Of a stretch of DNA of 51,955 nucleotides, positions 43,425-51,955 are shown in pieces. The position numbers and the translations under genes are program-made. Position 1 is the first letter of the stretch; each line of letters begins with the position of its first letter. Origin of the DNA: Candidatus Mesolinea sp. (GTDB lineage: Bacteria; Chloroflexota; Anaerolineae; Anaerolineales; Anaerolineaceae); the NCBI GenBank assembly GCA_003445715.1, contig DMCS01000093.1, positions 28,202 through 80,156 on the forward strand, read 5' to 3'. The notes beneath the pieces are model-generated. The model was not told the origin of the DNA, ran no database searches, and saw only the letters and a list, made by a program, of their open reading frames with translations.

Positions 43425-44219
43425 GTGGTGAAAGTCATTTCTCTCACCACAGATTTCGGAAATTTAAATGGTTTCGTTGGCACAATGAAAGGCGTCATCT
43501 GGGGCATCGCGCCAGATGTTCAGATTGCTGATATTACGCACGAAATTCCCCCGCAGGATGTCCGTCAGGGTGCCATTGCATTGTGGCGTGCGGTACCCTT
43601 CTTCCCCTCGGGTTCTGTGCACATTGCGGTTATCGACCCAGGCGTCGGCACAGAACGACGAGCTATTGGCGCACGTTTTGGCAGTCAGTTCTTTATTGCG
43701 CCAGATAACGGATTGCTCACTCCCCTGCTGGAGGCTGCAGAGGCTGCGGATGAATCTATCCAGATGGTCTGTCTTGATCAGCCTCAATTTTGGCTGAAAA
43801 ACGTGAGCCATACCTTCCATGGACGCGACATTTTTGCTCCTTGCGGCGCACATCTCGCGACTGGCGTTCCCCTCAGTGAACTCGGCACGCCTATCACCGA
43901 TATTATGCGCACACCCTTACCTAAACCTATACGCACTCCACAAGGCTATCAGGCTCATATTCTTTTAGCTGATGTATTTGGGAACCTAACCACAGATTTG
44001 CCCGCTGCATGGGTCAAGAATGCTCCCAATGTTACTTTTACATTACGGGGCCACACCCTCCATGGTCTTGTACCCTCTTATGGGCATGCCAAGCCCGGTG
44101 ACCTCGTGGCGCTGGAAGATAGCGAGGGCTACGTCGAAATCGCACAGGTGAATGGCAGTGCCCAAAAGGCTCTTTCTGCGCAGATTGATGATATCGTCGA
44201 GGTCCGCCTTAATGGTTGA
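43425..44219 (+). CDS. SAM hydroxide adenosyltransferase/SAM hydrolase family protein (DUF62)
   Basis: 264 residues, typical length. Motifs: LTTDFG (about 7-12, catalytic Asp), DPGVGT (about 71-76), FIAPDNGLLTP (about 90-100) and GRDIFAPCGAHLATG. The family cleaves S-adenosylmethionine to adenosine and methionine with water. The start is GTG (43425 or 43428). It overlaps the next gene by 8 nt and is the first gene of the ECF transporter operon, so the product is presumably linked to the imported nucleoside, amino acid or vitamin. Confidence 0.9.
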   Translation: MVKVISLTTDFGNLNGFVGTMKGVIWGIAPDVQIADITHEIPPQDVRQGAIALWRAVPFFPSGSVHIAVIDPGVGTERRAIGARFGSQFFIAPDNGLLTPLLEAAEAADESIQMVCLDQPQFWLKNVSHTFHGRDIFAPCGAHLATGVPLSELGTPITDIMRTPLPKPIRTPQGYQAHILLADVFGNLTTDLPAAWVKNAPNVTFTLRGHTLHGLVPSYGHAKPGDLVALEDSEGYVEIAQVNGSAQKALSAQIDDIVEVRLNG

Positions 44220-45834
44220 AGCTGATCCTTTGCCGCTGGTCGTTCGCGATTTATCGTTTCAGTATCGGTCTCGCACCGAGCCAGCCATTGTAGAAATATC
44301 TTTAGAATTGCATCCAGGCGAAATCATGTTGCTGGCTGGCTCCAGCGGGTGTGGCAAAACTACGCTGCTGCGTTGCATAAACGGCCTTATCCCCCATTCT
44401 TATCGTGGCAAGCTTTCGGGAGAAATTTTACTTTATGGGCAAAGTAATGCGGGGATGAAGTTGGCTGAAATATCTCAAAAAGTGGGCACGCTATTGCAAG
44501 ATCCCGAAAGGCAGATTTTGGGCAGCTATGTGCTCAACGAGGTGTGCTTCGGGTTGGAAAATTTAGGTTTACCACGCGAGGAAATGATCCGCCGAGGTGA
44601 AGCTGCCTTAGAGCGTTTGCACATTTTACACTTACGCGACAAAGAAACATTCGGTATCTCTGGCGGTGAAAAACAAAAGGTGGCACTGGCGGGTGTGTTA
44701 GCCATGCAGCCCAAAATTTTGCTATTAGACGAACCCTTGGCAAGCCTTGACCCTGCCTCTGCACACGAAGCCTTGCATCTCTTCCGGGAGCTTGCCGATC
44801 AAGGCATGGCAATTATGCTCGTCGAACATCGGGTTGAGGACGTCTTAACTATCGAACCAGAGCGGATCGTCTATATGGAAGACGGTCGAATTTGCTTTCA
44901 TGGCGATATTCAAGGCCTTGTTCAAGTGGTAGATTATCACAGGATAAAATTGCCCGCTCAAGTCGTTGTTGAACGCGCAAAAGCTGAGCCTCAGCCCAAT
45001 TTCGAACCAGCAGTTCCACCGCTAGATACCAATAATCCGTTGATTGAATTTCAGCAGGTTCATTTTCGCTATAATGACGATGCGCCAGAAGTGTTGCACA
45101 ATATTAATCTCAAGATCCATGCTGGCGAGGTTATTGCCATCTTGGGGCACAACGGCTCAGGGAAAACCACTCTGGTAAAACAAGCCTTGGGGCTGCTCAA
45201 ACCGACAAAGGGCAAAGTATTTCTGGAAGGTGTGGAAACGCACACTTTAACTGTAGCCAAAGCTGCCCGAACGATCGGCTATGTTTTCCAAAGCCCTTCT
45301 CAGATGCTTTTTGCACCTACGGTAAAAGAAGAGCTTTCTTTTGGTCCTAAAAACTTAGGCTTTGATCAGGAGACCATTGCCCGAAATGTACAATGGGCAA
45401 TTGAAACGGTGCATTTGGAAGATGAATTACTAACACCTCCACTCGCACTCTCATTTGGGCAGCAAAAACGCGTGAGCATTGCTGCGGTTTTATCGATGCG
45501 CTCCCGTATTTTGATGATGGATGAACCCACCGCTGGCCAAGATTATTGGAATTACCAGGCATTTATGGATTCGATTCTGCAAATGCCTGGTTTTGATTCC
45601 ATCATTTTTATCACGCACGATCTTGACTTGGCTTTGATTTATGCGAACCGCATTATTGTGCTTAATGATGGAGTAATTGTAGCAGATGGTAAACCTGTCG
45701 ATGTTCTCCAAGATAGGCAAAAAATTAAACAGTGGCGGCTGGTTGCCACCAGTTTGCTCGAGCTTAACTTCCAAATGTACCCAAAAACAGGCAAATTCTT
45801 ACGAGCTGAAGCATTAGCGCAATTTATGGATTAA
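44212..45834 (+). CDS. ECF transporter ATPase, two ABC domains fused (EcfA1-EcfA2 type)
   Basis: 540 residues from ATG 44212 (GAGGT 7-8 nt before), overlapping the SAM-hydrolase stop. It carries two full ABC ATPases: Walker A GSSGCGKTT (about 43) and GHNGSGKTT (about 312), signatures ISGGEKQKVALAG and LSFGQQKRVSIA, Walker B LLLDEPLAS and LMMDEPTAG. Two separate subunits (EcfA, EcfA') are usual; the fused form gives fixed stoichiometry. It drives import by the S component and EcfT that follow. Confidence 0.93.
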   Translation: MVEADPLPLVVRDLSFQYRSRTEPAIVEISLELHPGEIMLLAGSSGCGKTTLLRCINGLIPHSYRGKLSGEILLYGQSNAGMKLAEISQKVGTLLQDPERQILGSYVLNEVCFGLENLGLPREEMIRRGEAALERLHILHLRDKETFGISGGEKQKVALAGVLAMQPKILLLDEPLASLDPASAHEALHLFRELADQGMAIMLVEHRVEDVLTIEPERIVYMEDGRICFHGDIQGLVQVVDYHRIKLPAQVVVERAKAEPQPNFEPAVPPLDTNNPLIEFQQVHFRYNDDAPEVLHNINLKIHAGEVIAILGHNGSGKTTLVKQALGLLKPTKGKVFLEGVETHTLTVAKAARTIGYVFQSPSQMLFAPTVKEELSFGPKNLGFDQETIARNVQWAIETVHLEDELLTPPLALSFGQQKRVSIAAVLSMRSRILMMDEPTAGQDYWNYQAFMDSILQMPGFDSIIFITHDLDLALIYANRIIVLNDGVIVADGKPVDVLQDRQKIKQWRLVATSLLELNFQMYPKTGKFLRAEALAQFMD

Positions 45835-45880
45835 AATAAAGTTATCTCATTCACCAATCTAATTTCAAAAGGAGGTTCTC

Positions 45881-46435
45881 ATGGAAGAAAAAAAGAAATT
45901 ATGGGGTTTTGAAACCAAGCAAGTTGTGTATGCCGCCATTGGTGCGGCGCTATATGCCGTATTGGCTATCGCAACCAATATGCTGCAATTACCCGGGGCT
46001 GGGAATGTTTCCTTCCGTCCTGCTGTGGCTATACCCATGTTCTTTGGTGTGGCTTTCGGTCCGATCGTTGGGTTTATCACTGGCTTTGTAGGCAATATCT
46101 TGGCTGATTTGCTTTCTGGTTATGGCTTTTGGCTTTGGTGGGATCTAGGTAATGGCTTATTAGGTCTTATCCCTGGCTTGATTTATCCGACAATTGAAAG
46201 CTACCGAGCGAGCAAATCTATCTGGAGGGCAGAAATATTTGTCGTATTGGGTTCGCTCATCGGCATGGGTTTGGCTTCTATTTCTGAAATGTGGGTATCT
46301 GGAGCTGACATGAACACGGTAATTTTTGCCAATTTCCTGCCAGCCTTCATATCAGATGTCATCAATGGCTTAATCCTCGTCCCTCTCTTAATGATTGCTT
46401 ACGCTGCTATTGTGGAGCGCAGCGGCCGAGACTAA
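45881..46435 (+). CDS. ECF transporter S component (substrate-specific, unidentified substrate)
   Basis: 184 residues, six hydrophobic spans. The N-terminal AAIGAALYAVLA is the family's Ala-rich EcfT contact, and RPAVAIPMFFGVAFGPIVGF matches the S-component fold. AAGGAGG precedes the ATG. No riboswitch was recognised upstream that would name the vitamin. Co-occurrence with a SAM-hydrolase-type gene hints at adenosine-, methionine- or SAM-related compounds, but this is inference. Confidence 0.85.
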   Translation: MEEKKKLWGFETKQVVYAAIGAALYAVLAIATNMLQLPGAGNVSFRPAVAIPMFFGVAFGPIVGFITGFVGNILADLLSGYGFWLWWDLGNGLLGLIPGLIYPTIESYRASKSIWRAEIFVVLGSLIGMGLASISEMWVSGADMNTVIFANFLPAFISDVINGLILVPLLMIAYAAIVERSGRD

Positions 46436-46441
46436 TGAATT

Positions 46442-46467
46442 GGGCAGGCTAGCTTTCGAGCCTGCCC
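46442..46467 (+). terminator. Intercistronic hairpin between ECF S component and EcfT
   Basis: GGGCAGGCT pairs perfectly with AGCCTGCCC (9 bp) with an 8-nt loop. It is followed by ATATTTTAG. It stands between the S-component stop and the EcfT start, probably tuning the ratio of the two. Confidence 0.6.
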
Positions 46468-46483
46468 ATATTTTAGATAATAT

Positions 46484-47356
46484 ATGTTAGTGAGTTGGCG
46501 CTATAAATATCGCAATAGCCCGATGGATCACATTGACCCGCGGGCACGTTGGATATTTTCTTTTGCCTTTCTTATCGCAGCCACTTCCACCTGGAATTGG
46601 ATCTTCCTACTTACCTACTTTATTATTGCACTCATCTGGTACCGATTAGGAAACACTACCTGGAAAGAGACCCGCAGCGGCTGGAGGCTGGTCTTATTTA
46701 TGCTCTTCATGATGATTGTGATTAATACAATCATTACTGGAGGAGGTGCTGGCGGCGTAGTTCCTCCAGGCGGTCAACTGGTTTGGCCAAATGGCTTTAA
46801 ACTTTTTGGGGAAACCGTCCATTTTGGGCTAACGATTGAACGTATTTGGTTTGCCTTCTGTCAGGTTTTACGCATCTTGGGAATCTCGATGAACTTTATC
46901 CTTATCCCTTACACAATGGATGCACGCTCGTATGGTGCCACGTTTAGCAGCTTAGGGATGCCGGACAAATTGGCTTACACCACAGAGTTAGCAATCCGCT
47001 TTATTCCCAGCTTAGCACGTAACTTCTCGGTCACCATGGACGCTCAACGGGCGAGAGGTTTTGAGCTGGATGATATCAAGGGCGGGATTTTTAACAAAAT
47101 AGCCAGGATGGCTCCATTAATCATACCTGTCACCATGAACGCTATACTCTCAAGTGAAGATATCGCTGATGCCATGGATTTGCGGGGGTTTGGCCAGGGC
47201 AAACGCACCTGGCTTTATGAACTCCGGTATCACCGCTGGGATTATATTGTTCTAGGTTTTAGTGCTCTCCTAGCAATTGGAGGTTTGGTTGCCAGCTATG
47301 TCTTTCACATGGGCGACTTTATAGTCCCACAGTTTTTCTACAATCTGTTTGCCTAA
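46484..47356 (+). CDS. ecfT: ECF transporter transmembrane component (EcfT)
   Basis: 290 residues, about five to six spans, with the two coupling-helix motifs: DAQRARGFELD (about 183-193) and DAMDLRGFGQGKRTW (about 229-243). These Ala-Arg-Gly segments couple to the ATPases. It is the integral membrane scaffold between ATPase and S component. With the genes before it, the set is a complete dedicated ECF system. SD not evident; the first ATG 46484 is in TATATGTTAG. Confidence 0.9.
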   Translation: MLVSWRYKYRNSPMDHIDPRARWIFSFAFLIAATSTWNWIFLLTYFIIALIWYRLGNTTWKETRSGWRLVLFMLFMMIVINTIITGGGAGGVVPPGGQLVWPNGFKLFGETVHFGLTIERIWFAFCQVLRILGISMNFILIPYTMDARSYGATFSSLGMPDKLAYTTELAIRFIPSLARNFSVTMDAQRARGFELDDIKGGIFNKIARMAPLIIPVTMNAILSSEDIADAMDLRGFGQGKRTWLYELRYHRWDYIVLGFSALLAIGGLVASYVFHMGDFIVPQFFYNLFA

Positions 47357-47445
47357 GTAAACTTTTTAGCCTTTCGCTCGGGGGACTAATCTCGAATTGA
47401 AAATGGCTTTTTCCAATAACCATAGTCGGTCGCCCTGGTAAATAA

Positions 47446-47480
47446 AACAATACTCCACCCAACCACGGCGGAGTATTGTT
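47446..47480 (-). terminator. Terminator of the bacterioferritin gene
   Basis: AACAATACTCC pairs with GGAGTATTGTT (11 bp, loop of 13). On the minus strand the stem runs directly into TTTTATTT. It is 16 nt past the stop and may also end the plus-strand EcfT transcript. Confidence 0.75.
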
Positions 47481-47495
47481 GAAATGTTTGCTTTA

Positions 47496-47963
47496 TTACT
47501 TGGTCAGGGTTGTGAGATAAATTGCTAACCCCATCTGAGTGATTTTTTCTAGTTCGCCTTCAATGTAATCGATATGATCTTCTTCATCTTGTAAGATTGC
47601 ATCGAGCATCTCCTTGGTGCCATTATCACCAACTTCAACACACAGCTTGATGGCAGCATTATACTTCTCGATAGCTTCTTGCTCTAACATACGATCATTT
47701 TCGTACATCTTGGGCACATCCTCGCCAATATGAATGCTCTTTAATTTGCTCACGATCGGCCGACCTTCTAAAAAGAGGATCCGCGCAATGTGTTTTTCGG
47801 CATGCTTCATCTCGGTGATAGCGCGATTTTCAGCGGATTCATGCAGCACAGGGTATCCCCAATCTTCTGCCATTTCTGCATGCACAATGTATTGATTGAT
47901 CGCTGTCAGCTCATCGGAGAGCAAATCGTTTAATGTTTCGATTACTTTTTCATTCCCTTTCAT
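47496..47963 (-). CDS. bfr: Bacterioferritin
   Basis: 155 residues, standard. All diiron ligands are in place: Glu18, Glu51, His54, and the later Glu/Glu/His of the ILQDEEDHIDYIE segment; the haem-ligand Met52 is present. It stores iron and detoxifies iron plus peroxide in the cytoplasm. AAAGGAG lies 6 nt before the ATG. It is monocistronic, with a terminator of its own. Confidence 0.95.
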   Translation of the reverse strand: MKGNEKVIETLNDLLSDELTAINQYIVHAEMAEDWGYPVLHESAENRAITEMKHAEKHIARILFLEGRPIVSKLKSIHIGEDVPKMYENDRMLEQEAIEKYNAAIKLCVEVGDNGTKEMLDAILQDEEDHIDYIEGELEKITQMGLAIYLTTLTK

Positions 47964-48115
47964 ATCTAACTCCTTTTCTAAATGTTTTTCTAGATTGTAT
48001 TATAGCCTAATCTTTGATTATATAAGACACTTTCCTTAAATATTAATAAAACTTTTAGTTTAAGGTTGCTTCTTGCTTTTTCTTCTTTTTTTGGTAATTC
48101 CAAAAGCCAATAGAA

Positions 48116-48121
48116 TATAAT
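48116..48121 (+). promoter_or_regulatory. -10 box abutting the start codon (leaderless transcript candidate)
   Basis: TATAAT ends 6 nt before ATG 48128, so transcription would begin at or next to the A of the ATG. There is no SD. The closest -35-like element is TTGGTA (48091-48096) with a 19-nt spacer. Confidence 0.5.
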
Positions 48122-48127
48122 ATCGCT

Positions 48128-50968
48128 ATGGCGGATGTTTCCTTGATGGTTAATGGCCGTTCATATTCCTTCCCCGAGATCCCAAACGAAAGTTTAGCAG
48201 ATTTATTGCGCCAACGCCTGCACTTAACGGGCACAAAAATTGGCTGTGGGGAGGGTCATTGCGGTGTTTGTACCATGCTTCTCGATGGGAAACCCGTAAA
48301 ATCCTGCCGAATAGCTGTAAGCAAGGCTATTGGGAAAAATATTCTGACGATAGAAGGCTTGCAAGCCCTCTCCCCCACCCCCGGGAGCTTGCACCCTCTC
48401 CAGGATGCTTTCATCCAGTATGGGAGCATACAATGCGGATTCTGCACACCAGCTCAGATTATGCAAGCTTATGCTTACCTGCAATCTCATCCCGATCCTT
48501 CTTATGAAGAGCTAAAAGGAGCACTTAAGAACGTCCTGTGTCGCTGTGGAGCCTACGAGGCTATCTTGCAAGCAGTATTGGCAGCAGCTTACACAATGCG
48601 CACGGGTCAGCCGTTACCCACCCCTAAGCCTCAGTCTGTTTCCGCGCACACACATGTTATTGGAACACCCCAACCTCGGCCAGATGCCCTGGCTAAAGCG
48701 ACGGGTTCTGCTATTTATACCGATGACCTTAGCTTTCCGGGTATGCTCTATGCGCGTGTTCTACGCGCCGGTGTTCCGCATGCGATTCTCACTAAGATTG
48801 ACACATCGGCGGCCAAAGCGCTCCAAGGGGTTCATGCCGTACTAACTGCCTCAGACTTGCCAGCAGCACATGTACATGGCCTTTTCACAAAGGATTGGCC
48901 CATCTTGGTTGGCGTTGGTGAGCGCATTCGCTATATGGGTGATGCATTGGCACTGATAGCGGCAGAAACGCAAGCTATCGCTGACCAAGCCGTCAAGTTA
49001 ATCACCTTTGAGGTTGATCCCCAGCCGGTGCTATCCAATCCGCAAGCTGCTCTGCAACCTGACGCGCCACAACTACACCCCAATGGCAACTTGCTCAAGC
49101 ACATCAAAGTGCGCAAAGGGGATGTTGATCAGGGATTCGCCCAAGCTGATGTAATCTTAGAGCACACCTTTCATACGCCTTTCACCGATCACCTCTTTAT
49201 GGAGCCGGAGTGCAGCATTGCGGTGCCCTTGCCAGATGGACGTATGGAGGTCTATGTTGGCTCCCAGATCCCTTATGCAGACCGCGAACAAGTTGCCGCT
49301 GCTTTGGGTGTGGCCGAAGAGCACGTACGCATCCGCGGCCAGTTAACGGGCGGAGGTTTTGGCGGCAAGGAAGATATTGCCGGCCAAATTCATGCCGCAC
49401 TCTTGGCGCAAGCCACGGGTAAACCTGTCAAGCTACTGTTTACACGTCGGGAAAGCTTGCTTGTGCACCCGAAGCGGCACGCGACACAAATTCGTGTCAA
49501 GCTGGGGGCAAAGCGCAATGGAATGCTCGTGGCAGCTGAAACGGAGCTATTTGGGGATACAGGAGCTTACGCCTCGCTTGGCGAGAAAGTCATGACCCGT
49601 GCCACGACTCATTCCGTAGGTCCCTACATAATCCCTTCTGTGAAATCGGATTGTTATGCAGTTTATACCAACAACCCGCCGGCAGGAGCATTTCGCGGCT
49701 TTGGTGTGTTGCAATCAGCATTTGCAATCGAAAGCATGATGGATATACTCGCGCACGAACTAGGCATGGATCCCCTTGCTTTGCGCAAACTCAACGCATT
49801 ACGGGTAGGCAGCCAAACCAATACTGGCCAACTATTAGAAGAAAGCGTCGGCTTGCTGGATTGCCTTAGTGAGGTTAAAACACATCTGCATCGTATCGCT
49901 GGACCGCAGCCATTCAAGCCTCAGCAGATAAGACGCAATGGTAAGGATTACATCACTTGCTGGGGCGTAGCTGCAGCTTATAAAAATACGGGCTTAGGAG
50001 GCAACGACTCAGATAAGGGCGCTGCAGATGTGGAGTTACGTTTAGACGGCAGCCTACAAGTGCGCAGTGCAGCTGCCGAGATTGGCCAGGGCTTAGTAAC
50101 GGTATTGCGCCTCTTGGTAGCAGAGACAATGAACCGCGACCCTGAGGATGTGGACGTTCTGGTCATGGATACAGGCCTCACCCCTGAAAGTGGACCAACG
50201 ACGGCTTCACGTCAGACCTTTGTGACTGGAAATGCTGCGCTATTGGCAGCGCGTGATCTCCGCCAACATTTGCTCAGCACAGTGGCTGCATATTGGAATA
50301 TCCCAACAAACCGGATTGAGTTGACTCCTCAAGGCGCAGTCTGCACGCCTGACCCACAAGAGCAATTTGATAATATGGCTATGCGCAATCTGAACTGGCA
50401 GCAACTTGCTACGTTGCTTGACCGTACCAGCACCGGTCGTTCCATTAGACGCAATTACATTGCCCCACGAACTTTCGAGCTTGGAGAAGGCAACCCGATT
50501 CACTTTGCCTTTTCTTTCAGCGCTCAAGCCGTTCAAATTGAAGTTTGCTTAGAGAGCGGAGAAATTAAGGTCTTGCAAGTAATTTCCGCGCATGATGCTG
50601 GCCGTGTGCTCAATCCCTTAGGGTTCCAAGGGCAAGTCGAAGGCGGCGTGGTGATGGGTTTAGGGCATGCCTTGATGGAAGAATTTAAAGTTGAAGATGG
50701 CATTATTCAGACAGATCGCATCGCACGATACCGCATCCCCACTATGCAGGATAGCCCGAAAGTCATCTCCAACATAGAGGAGCATCCTATCTCCAGTGGA
50801 CCGTTCGGAGCTAAAGGCGTTGGCGAAATCGTGAGCATCCCCACCCCACCAGCAATTACCAATGCACTTTATCACGCCATTGGTTTGCGAGTAGATAGTC
50901 TTCCTGTCCACGCTGCGGAGGTCTTAGCATATCTTCGAACTATAAAGCAAAGCAAGGCGGCTGACTAG
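48128..50968 (+). CDS. Molybdenum hydroxylase (aldehyde oxidoreductase MOP-like), FeS and Mo domains in one chain
   Basis: 946 residues. Two [2Fe-2S] clusters at the N-terminus: Cys40, 45, 48, 60 (plant ferredoxin-like, GCGEGHCGVC) and the second with QCGFC and LCRCG near 100-137. The Mo-binding part follows from about 175: GTPQPRPDALAKATG, GGGFGGKED, PAGAFRGFG, and catalytic Glu900 in GAKGVGEI. The layout, with no FAD domain and no separate subunits, matches Desulfovibrio aldehyde oxidoreductase (MOP). It would hydroxylate an aldehyde or N-heterocycle with electrons passed to another carrier. No Moco-assembly genes are nearby. Confidence 0.92.
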   Translation: MADVSLMVNGRSYSFPEIPNESLADLLRQRLHLTGTKIGCGEGHCGVCTMLLDGKPVKSCRIAVSKAIGKNILTIEGLQALSPTPGSLHPLQDAFIQYGSIQCGFCTPAQIMQAYAYLQSHPDPSYEELKGALKNVLCRCGAYEAILQAVLAAAYTMRTGQPLPTPKPQSVSAHTHVIGTPQPRPDALAKATGSAIYTDDLSFPGMLYARVLRAGVPHAILTKIDTSAAKALQGVHAVLTASDLPAAHVHGLFTKDWPILVGVGERIRYMGDALALIAAETQAIADQAVKLITFEVDPQPVLSNPQAALQPDAPQLHPNGNLLKHIKVRKGDVDQGFAQADVILEHTFHTPFTDHLFMEPECSIAVPLPDGRMEVYVGSQIPYADREQVAAALGVAEEHVRIRGQLTGGGFGGKEDIAGQIHAALLAQATGKPVKLLFTRRESLLVHPKRHATQIRVKLGAKRNGMLVAAETELFGDTGAYASLGEKVMTRATTHSVGPYIIPSVKSDCYAVYTNNPPAGAFRGFGVLQSAFAIESMMDILAHELGMDPLALRKLNALRVGSQTNTGQLLEESVGLLDCLSEVKTHLHRIAGPQPFKPQQIRRNGKDYITCWGVAAAYKNTGLGGNDSDKGAADVELRLDGSLQVRSAAAEIGQGLVTVLRLLVAETMNRDPEDVDVLVMDTGLTPESGPTTASRQTFVTGNAALLAARDLRQHLLSTVAAYWNIPTNRIELTPQGAVCTPDPQEQFDNMAMRNLNWQQLATLLDRTSTGRSIRRNYIAPRTFELGEGNPIHFAFSFSAQAVQIEVCLESGEIKVLQVISAHDAGRVLNPLGFQGQVEGGVVMGLGHALMEEFKVEDGIIQTDRIARYRIPTMQDSPKVISNIEEHPISSGPFGAKGVGEIVSIPTPPAITNALYHAIGLRVDSLPVHAAEVLAYLRTIKQSKAAD

Positions 50969-51029
50969 CTAATGTGACTAAACGGTCACTTAGTCTAATT
51001 CGTTCTATTTAGCCAAATTTATTTTCCAG

Positions 51030-51746
51030 CTATTCTTTCCAGATAGATTCCCATTCAGCATTGTGACGATGCGTGCCATCGCACAGCGGTTTGTTGCGCA
51101 ATTGTCCACAGCGGCAGAGCGTTACGCGATTCCGCGCCACAAAAGGCATCCCGTCGGAACGTACTATCGGAATATAACCCGTAACCCATAGCGGGCCTTC
51201 GATTGGCCCATCGGAGGTAATCTCGATTGAATCGGCAATCTCTTTAGGCAAGTCCGGCTCAATTTCAGGTTCTTCTGCGTCCACCTGATATGTGAGTGCA
51301 CCAGAAGGACAGCGCTCGATCATTGCCATAGCTAACGAACGCTTCATAGTATCTTCCGAATCGATGACAAGGTTGATCAAACCGATGTTGCGTAAATTGC
51401 AAAAACCAGAACTCATGCACAGATCACTTTGCACATAAACGATGAGGTGTTTTCCTCCAGGCAGCTTACGCTTATTTTCTTCTGAGCCATCGGTGATCGC
51501 GGTTTCTTTCCCATCAAATGGGATACGGGTGTGAGTGTCATCACAGAATGGCTTTTGCTCAGAATTGCCGCAGCGGCATAAGGCATAACTTTCTTGTTCT
51601 GTTTCAATCTTTTCAAGTGTCTGCCAGGTGAGCGGCTCCCCATATTCAGAAACAATTTGCGTTTTTCTCACCAGGGGAACATCGCCTTCAACAAGGTAAG
51701 GTCCATTATTGATGATTGTAATTTTCAATTTCTTTTCTTTGCTCAT
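51030..51746 (-). CDS. Double CDGSH iron-sulfur protein with central ferredoxin-like domain
   Basis: 238 residues. The first CDGSH motif is CRCG...KPFCDDTH (about 57-71). The second is CRCG...KPLCDGTH (about 212-226). Between them lies a Fer4_19-like block CMSSGFC ... RCPSGAL (about 110-146). Thus three cluster sites in one chain, of which the CDGSH pair carries [2Fe-2S] with a His ligand. Likely an electron-transfer or redox-sensing protein. GAAGGG sits upstream of the ATG. It is not coupled to the neighbouring Mo enzyme, being on the other strand. Confidence 0.9.
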   Translation of the reverse strand: MSKEKKLKITIINNGPYLVEGDVPLVRKTQIVSEYGEPLTWQTLEKIETEQESYALCRCGNSEQKPFCDDTHTRIPFDGKETAITDGSEENKRKLPGGKHLIVYVQSDLCMSSGFCNLRNIGLINLVIDSEDTMKRSLAMAMIERCPSGALTYQVDAEEPEIEPDLPKEIADSIEITSDGPIEGPLWVTGYIPIVRSDGMPFVARNRVTLCRCGQLRNKPLCDGTHRHNAEWESIWKE

Positions 51747-51955
51747 AAAGCAGCAATCCCTTCAAACTATTCTTTACTGGTCATTTTTGACAAGAATTGT
51801 CCAATATATATTGGCAATTTTACTGTAAAATAGGCTTCTCTGTTAAGGTAATTTGGAAATTTTGAATGTGATCGATTACGCAACCTTTTTTCTGTAAATT
51901 CGGGTCAGAAATACCCATCGTTCTTTTAACAATTCAATGATTTGCTAGTACAAAA
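51747..51955. other. Upstream region of the CDGSH gene with palindrome
   Basis: AT-rich non-coding end of the window. A perfect 14-bp palindrome CCAATATATATTGG (51801-51814) lies about 55 nt upstream of the ATG where the promoter is expected. It is an operator candidate. Confidence 0.55.

Overview
The window looks like a chromosomal segment of a bacterium related to the Anaerolineae (Chloroflexota). This is inferred from gene content and style: lipoproteins with a GACA-type lipobox and Pro-Thr-Glu linkers, secreted proteins ending in a short YLPI-like tail, an archaeal-style thiolase/zinc-ribbon pair, many carbohydrate and amino-acid ABC systems, and a Xer-like recombinase. No rRNA, tRNA or CRISPR array was recognised.

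Layout: (1) 1-2979, a partial single-chain type IIG/ISP-like restriction-modification enzyme with an AT-rich specificity region. (2) 3236-4591, UDP-glucose dehydrogenase. (3) 4592-6296, a repeat-rich gap followed by a tyrosine recombinase whose promoter overlaps one copy of a repeated 16-bp site. (4) 6290-11608, minus strand: GH13 enzyme, MFS transporter, SIS-domain isomerase, lipoate ligase. (5) 11716-24612, minus strand: one long co-directional unit that starts with acyl-CoA genes (SDR, KASIII-like, CoA-transferase, small barrel protein, thiolase, zinc-ribbon partner, alpha/beta hydrolase) and continues into a Liv-type transporter (a double substrate-binding protein, LivG, LivF, LivH, LivM). 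This suggests uptake and CoA-dependent processing of an organic acid. (6) 24649-29518, a large secreted subtilase. (7) 29624-32547, a TldD/TldE pair, followed by an AAMDC-like gene on the other strand. (8) 33197-36554, a decay zone: a Yip1-like gene with an in-frame stop, an ABC ATPase fused by deletion to an FtsX permease tail, a frameshifted secreted repeat protein and a dead IS200-type transposase. (9) 36698-41603, marR-malE-malF-malG for malto-oligosaccharide uptake; its binding protein carries a C-terminal starch-binding-like module. (10) 41743-43097, a PIG-L deacetylase and a truncated sugar-binding lipoprotein. (11) 43425-47356, a SAM-hydrolase-family protein with a complete ECF transporter. 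(12) 47496-51746, bacterioferritin, a MOP-like molybdenum hydroxylase with an apparently leaderless start, and a double-CDGSH iron-sulfur protein.

The most unusual items are the recombinase with its repeat block, the ChvE-LivK fused binding protein, the acyl-CoA cluster whose KASIII-like member lacks the catalytic His and Asn, the MalE with a starch-binding-like tail, and the microhomology deletion joining two ABC genes. Several of these are joins or lesions. If this is an uncurated assembly, read mapping should settle whether they are biological.
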